Shown piece after piece: positions 61,931 through 64,000 of a stretch of DNA of 64,000 nucleotides. How positions within the stretch are numbered: position 1 is the first letter of the stretch; each line of letters starts with the position of its first letter. The DNA is taken from the NCBI GenBank assembly GCA_023238725.1, contig CM041547.1:20097144-20161143 (forward strand). Direction: 5' to 3'. The stretch comes from Scortum barcoo (taxonomy: Eukaryota > Chordata > Actinopteri > Centrarchiformes > Terapontidae). The notes below the pieces were generated by a model. The model made no database searches. It was not told the DNA's origin and saw nothing but the letters and a program-made list of their open reading frames with translations. Position numbers and translations under genes: made by a program.

Positions 61931-63734
61931 TGGCCAATTTTCAGTTGGATGCCGTTTAAAGCATATAAAGCTGTTTCTCTGACAGCCTGATGAAGTTTCA
62001 CCAATGATGATTTTGAATGGGAGACAAGTTAGTCATCTCTGAAGGAAATGAAAATCAGGGGAGGTGAAAGGGTTCTAGCAGAGCTAACAGTGATAAACTT
62101 TACTACAACTGGTTAAGGCACACATTTACATTAACTGTCTGATGAAATCTAAATTAAATAATCATACAAGATAGACTTATCATTTTTAAAGAGGAAAAAT
62201 GTAGGTTTTACTTCCAGAAGCACACTTACTGTGTGTTTTGTGAATACGATACTTGCAGAATCCTGGCTGAGAGAGACCGTATCCTGTGTAACACTGGATC
62301 TGCATCAATGTTTTTTTCAATGTCTCTGTGGTTTACAGATGTAGATCCACCGATAACATATAAACCGCTGTATTGCGATGATTAACGGTGCATAAAATCC
62401 AAAGAGCAGAGTGGATCATTTGCCATGTGAGTGAAAGTAGAGAAACACAGTAGTGGCACAGTAGTGGAAGTGCAATGAAAAAAAAACAAATTCTACTGCT
62501 GCCTCTGTTATATCCCCATATCCTCCTGTGTTGGAATTACATAATACTGTTCATTGTTGTGGTTTTTGTTTGAAGGGTAATCATCAAAACTTTTTCCTGC
62601 TTGTTCCAGGCTGCTGATTTGTGAGAAACAGCTGTCAATAGCCCAATATATCATGTCAGACCCTGTAATATGATATTTATTTACCTGGAACCACATTGTT
62701 AGATGTATTTCAGCTGCACCACTTGTTCTGTGGATTCATTGACAGCATAATGTGATTGCTGTGTGTTTTGGCTTCTCTTATCAGTTTGGGATTTGCTCTA
62801 AAACGTCTTAAAGTTTCGCCAATTGCCTCAGGCTGAGCTTAGCTTATCCACCATACTTGTGCGGTCTGTTCCTCCTCTGCGGGCTCTGCAGCGTCTACCG
62901 GGGTGCAAGTCTACCATATGTTTAGTTCAGACGTCCACACTTTGACTCTTTTATGACTGACCAGAGAGGCGGACAGACAGAAGTTGCAGGGGAGCTCATT
63001 CAATACAATGTAATAATACATTTTAAAGAAAAAATTAGTCTTTCAGCTAAATGTGCTGTGCACACTGTAGGAGCAAAAAAATATACCGCAGCACCAGTTA
63101 AATTTTTTTATTCTTTACTTTCAGTTAGCAAACAACCACCCTGCTTGCCACAGACAACTGTTAAGTGCACCAAAACCATAAACTCTCTGCCACCTCCATC
63201 CTTCTTACATAATACAGGTGACTTTTTTTTACTTTTAACTGACCAACCTGTGTAAAATATTTATGTTGTAGTATAATTGTACAATCATTTAACATTGATT
63301 TGATTGAGGTTAAATGCTATCTCCTGACCCATGCTATCAATAATTCCTGAAAAGTTAATGTAAACACCTGCACTGTATGATTAGCTGTATCAGCGTACAA
63401 AATGAGCAATTACAAGTGAAGGTTGGTTGGCAGGCATATGCTTGAAAAGCTCCTTTTTTGCTGTCCAGACGTCAAATTTATCCACTCTGGAGAAACCTCA
63501 TATTTCAGGGGTGAGTTGAAATTGTCAACTGCGTGTGTGCGGAAGCCCACAACAAAGAGAAAAGATATGTTTTCAGATGACTCTGTATTAGCGGACATGG
63601 CCTCAGGCTGTGTAAGTAAGCCATCACAGAAACTGGATTGGCTTTGCTTGGGACCTGATTAATTGAGACATCTGACCTCTCGACTGCTGGCTGACGTCTG
63701 GCCGCGCGCATTCCTGCATACTGGATTCACTCAC

Positions 63735-63809
63735 CGTAGTCTTTTTTACAGTACTTCTTCATGGTGATCTTCATCTTTCCCTTGGATGCTTTACAGTGAG
63801 ATTCACAAT
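63735..63809 (-). CDS. ntn1: ntn1 penultimate coding exon (start of NTR domain)
   Basis: This 75-bp exon encodes CESHCKASKGKMKITMKKYC and then KKDY, preceded by a split Asp codon (the acceptor TTCCCTAG leaves AT at the exon start). It ends with a lone G before the donor GTGAGT, completing Ala with the next exon. It is the beginning of the netrin NTR domain and gives three of its six cysteines. Exon length and phases fit directly onto the last exon at 58531-58850, about 4.9 kb away. The laminin N-terminal and EGF-like exons of netrin-1 lie beyond position 64000. Confidence 0.95.
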
Positions 63810-64000
63810 CTAGGGAAAAGAGGTGAGAGGGAAAGAATCAATGTTAGATAGCAAATTTCTGCCTGCGCTTCATGAAATACCTCCTATAACACCAAAAATC
63901 TATTTCCGTATCATCAGGCCAGGCTGCAGTTGAATGGAAATGTGGTCCCATTGGGTCACACTATTTGTGCCCCCGGGGTCTCTAAGATGCCTTCAAAGTT
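63810..64000 (-). other. ntn1: ntn1 intron upstream of the penultimate exon (partial)
   Basis: Intronic sequence that runs off the window end. No exon is seen in it. Confidence 0.8.

Larger units (their letters stand above)
58851..63734 (-). other. ntn1: Last intron of ntn1
   Basis: This 4.9-kb intron separates the two NTR-domain exons (donor GTGAGT, acceptor TCTACCAG). It contains a perfect 15-bp hairpin at 59325-59360. It also has several low-repeat stretches with ATTA-type motifs, notably 59880-60130, 61075-61110 and 61620-61930, that could be regulatory elements. Open frames here are not family-like. Confidence 0.75.

Noticed and set aside
1..64000. CRISPR arrays, bacterial operons, phage or integrated virus genes
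   Set aside because: No regularly spaced direct repeats, ribosome-binding-site-led gene series or viral polymerase or capsid motifs were seen. The only reverse transcriptase is the RTE-type LINE.

Overview
The window is vertebrate genomic DNA, most likely from a teleost fish. Coding exons are short, bounded by GT-AG splice sites, and spread through long AT-rich non-coding sequence. A GC-rich island lies over one first exon. The interspersed repeats are ones I associate with teleost genomes: a Rex3/RTE-like LINE with an ATGG-repeat tail, a short inverted-terminus element, and a modular repeat with blocks like 'GTGATCCCCTAGCTTTTCA'. There are no prokaryotic genes, operons or CRISPR arrays, and I found no convincing tRNA or rRNA. 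The species cannot be told from the sequence.

All confidently recognised host genes are on the minus strand. (1) usp43 (ubiquitin-specific peptidase 43): coding exon 1 at 25150-25779 carries the catalytic Cys box, and exon 2 at 19435-19581 carries the QHDALEF box. The rest of the gene must lie left of position 1, because no further exon was recognised. (2) A single exon-like block of cfap52 (WDR16, a WD40 ciliary protein) at 29888-30055. It stands alone, has an insertion in a conserved strand and has a poor donor site, so it looks like a relic. (3) ntn1 (netrin-1): the last two coding exons at 63735-63809 and 58531-58850 encode the C-terminal NTR domain. The order ntn1 - cfap52 - usp43 matches the mammalian 17p13 order NTN1 - STX8 - CFAP52 - USP43, but no stx8 was recognised.

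Layout: 1-19434 is usp43 intron 2 with several repeats, including an internally deleted LINE (14487-16757) inserted into an older repeat copy. 19582-25149 is usp43 intron 1. 25150-26240 is exon 1 plus a CpG-island promoter. 26281-29887 holds an old dispersed repeat and AT-rich DNA. 30056-36240 is gene-poor and contains a decayed coding-like stretch (33540-34680) with a perfect 25-bp inverted repeat. 36290-38521 (plus strand) has a promoter-like CRE/E-box/TATA cluster followed by well-formed splice sites around very small exons; this is a tentative unrecognised transcription unit. 38522-56900 is gene-free with several repeats and candidate conserved non-coding elements. 56900-58530 is the probable ntn1 3'UTR region. 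58851-63734 is the last ntn1 intron and may hold regulatory elements.

The genes do not act together in one pathway. Netrin-1 is a secreted axon-guidance cue, USP43 is a deubiquitinase and CFAP52 is an axonemal protein. Their proximity reflects conserved synteny. I found no clearly novel multi-gene system. The observations most worth checking are the orphan cfap52 exon, the micro-exon transcription unit, the decayed coding-like tract with its perfect hairpin, and the missing stx8.
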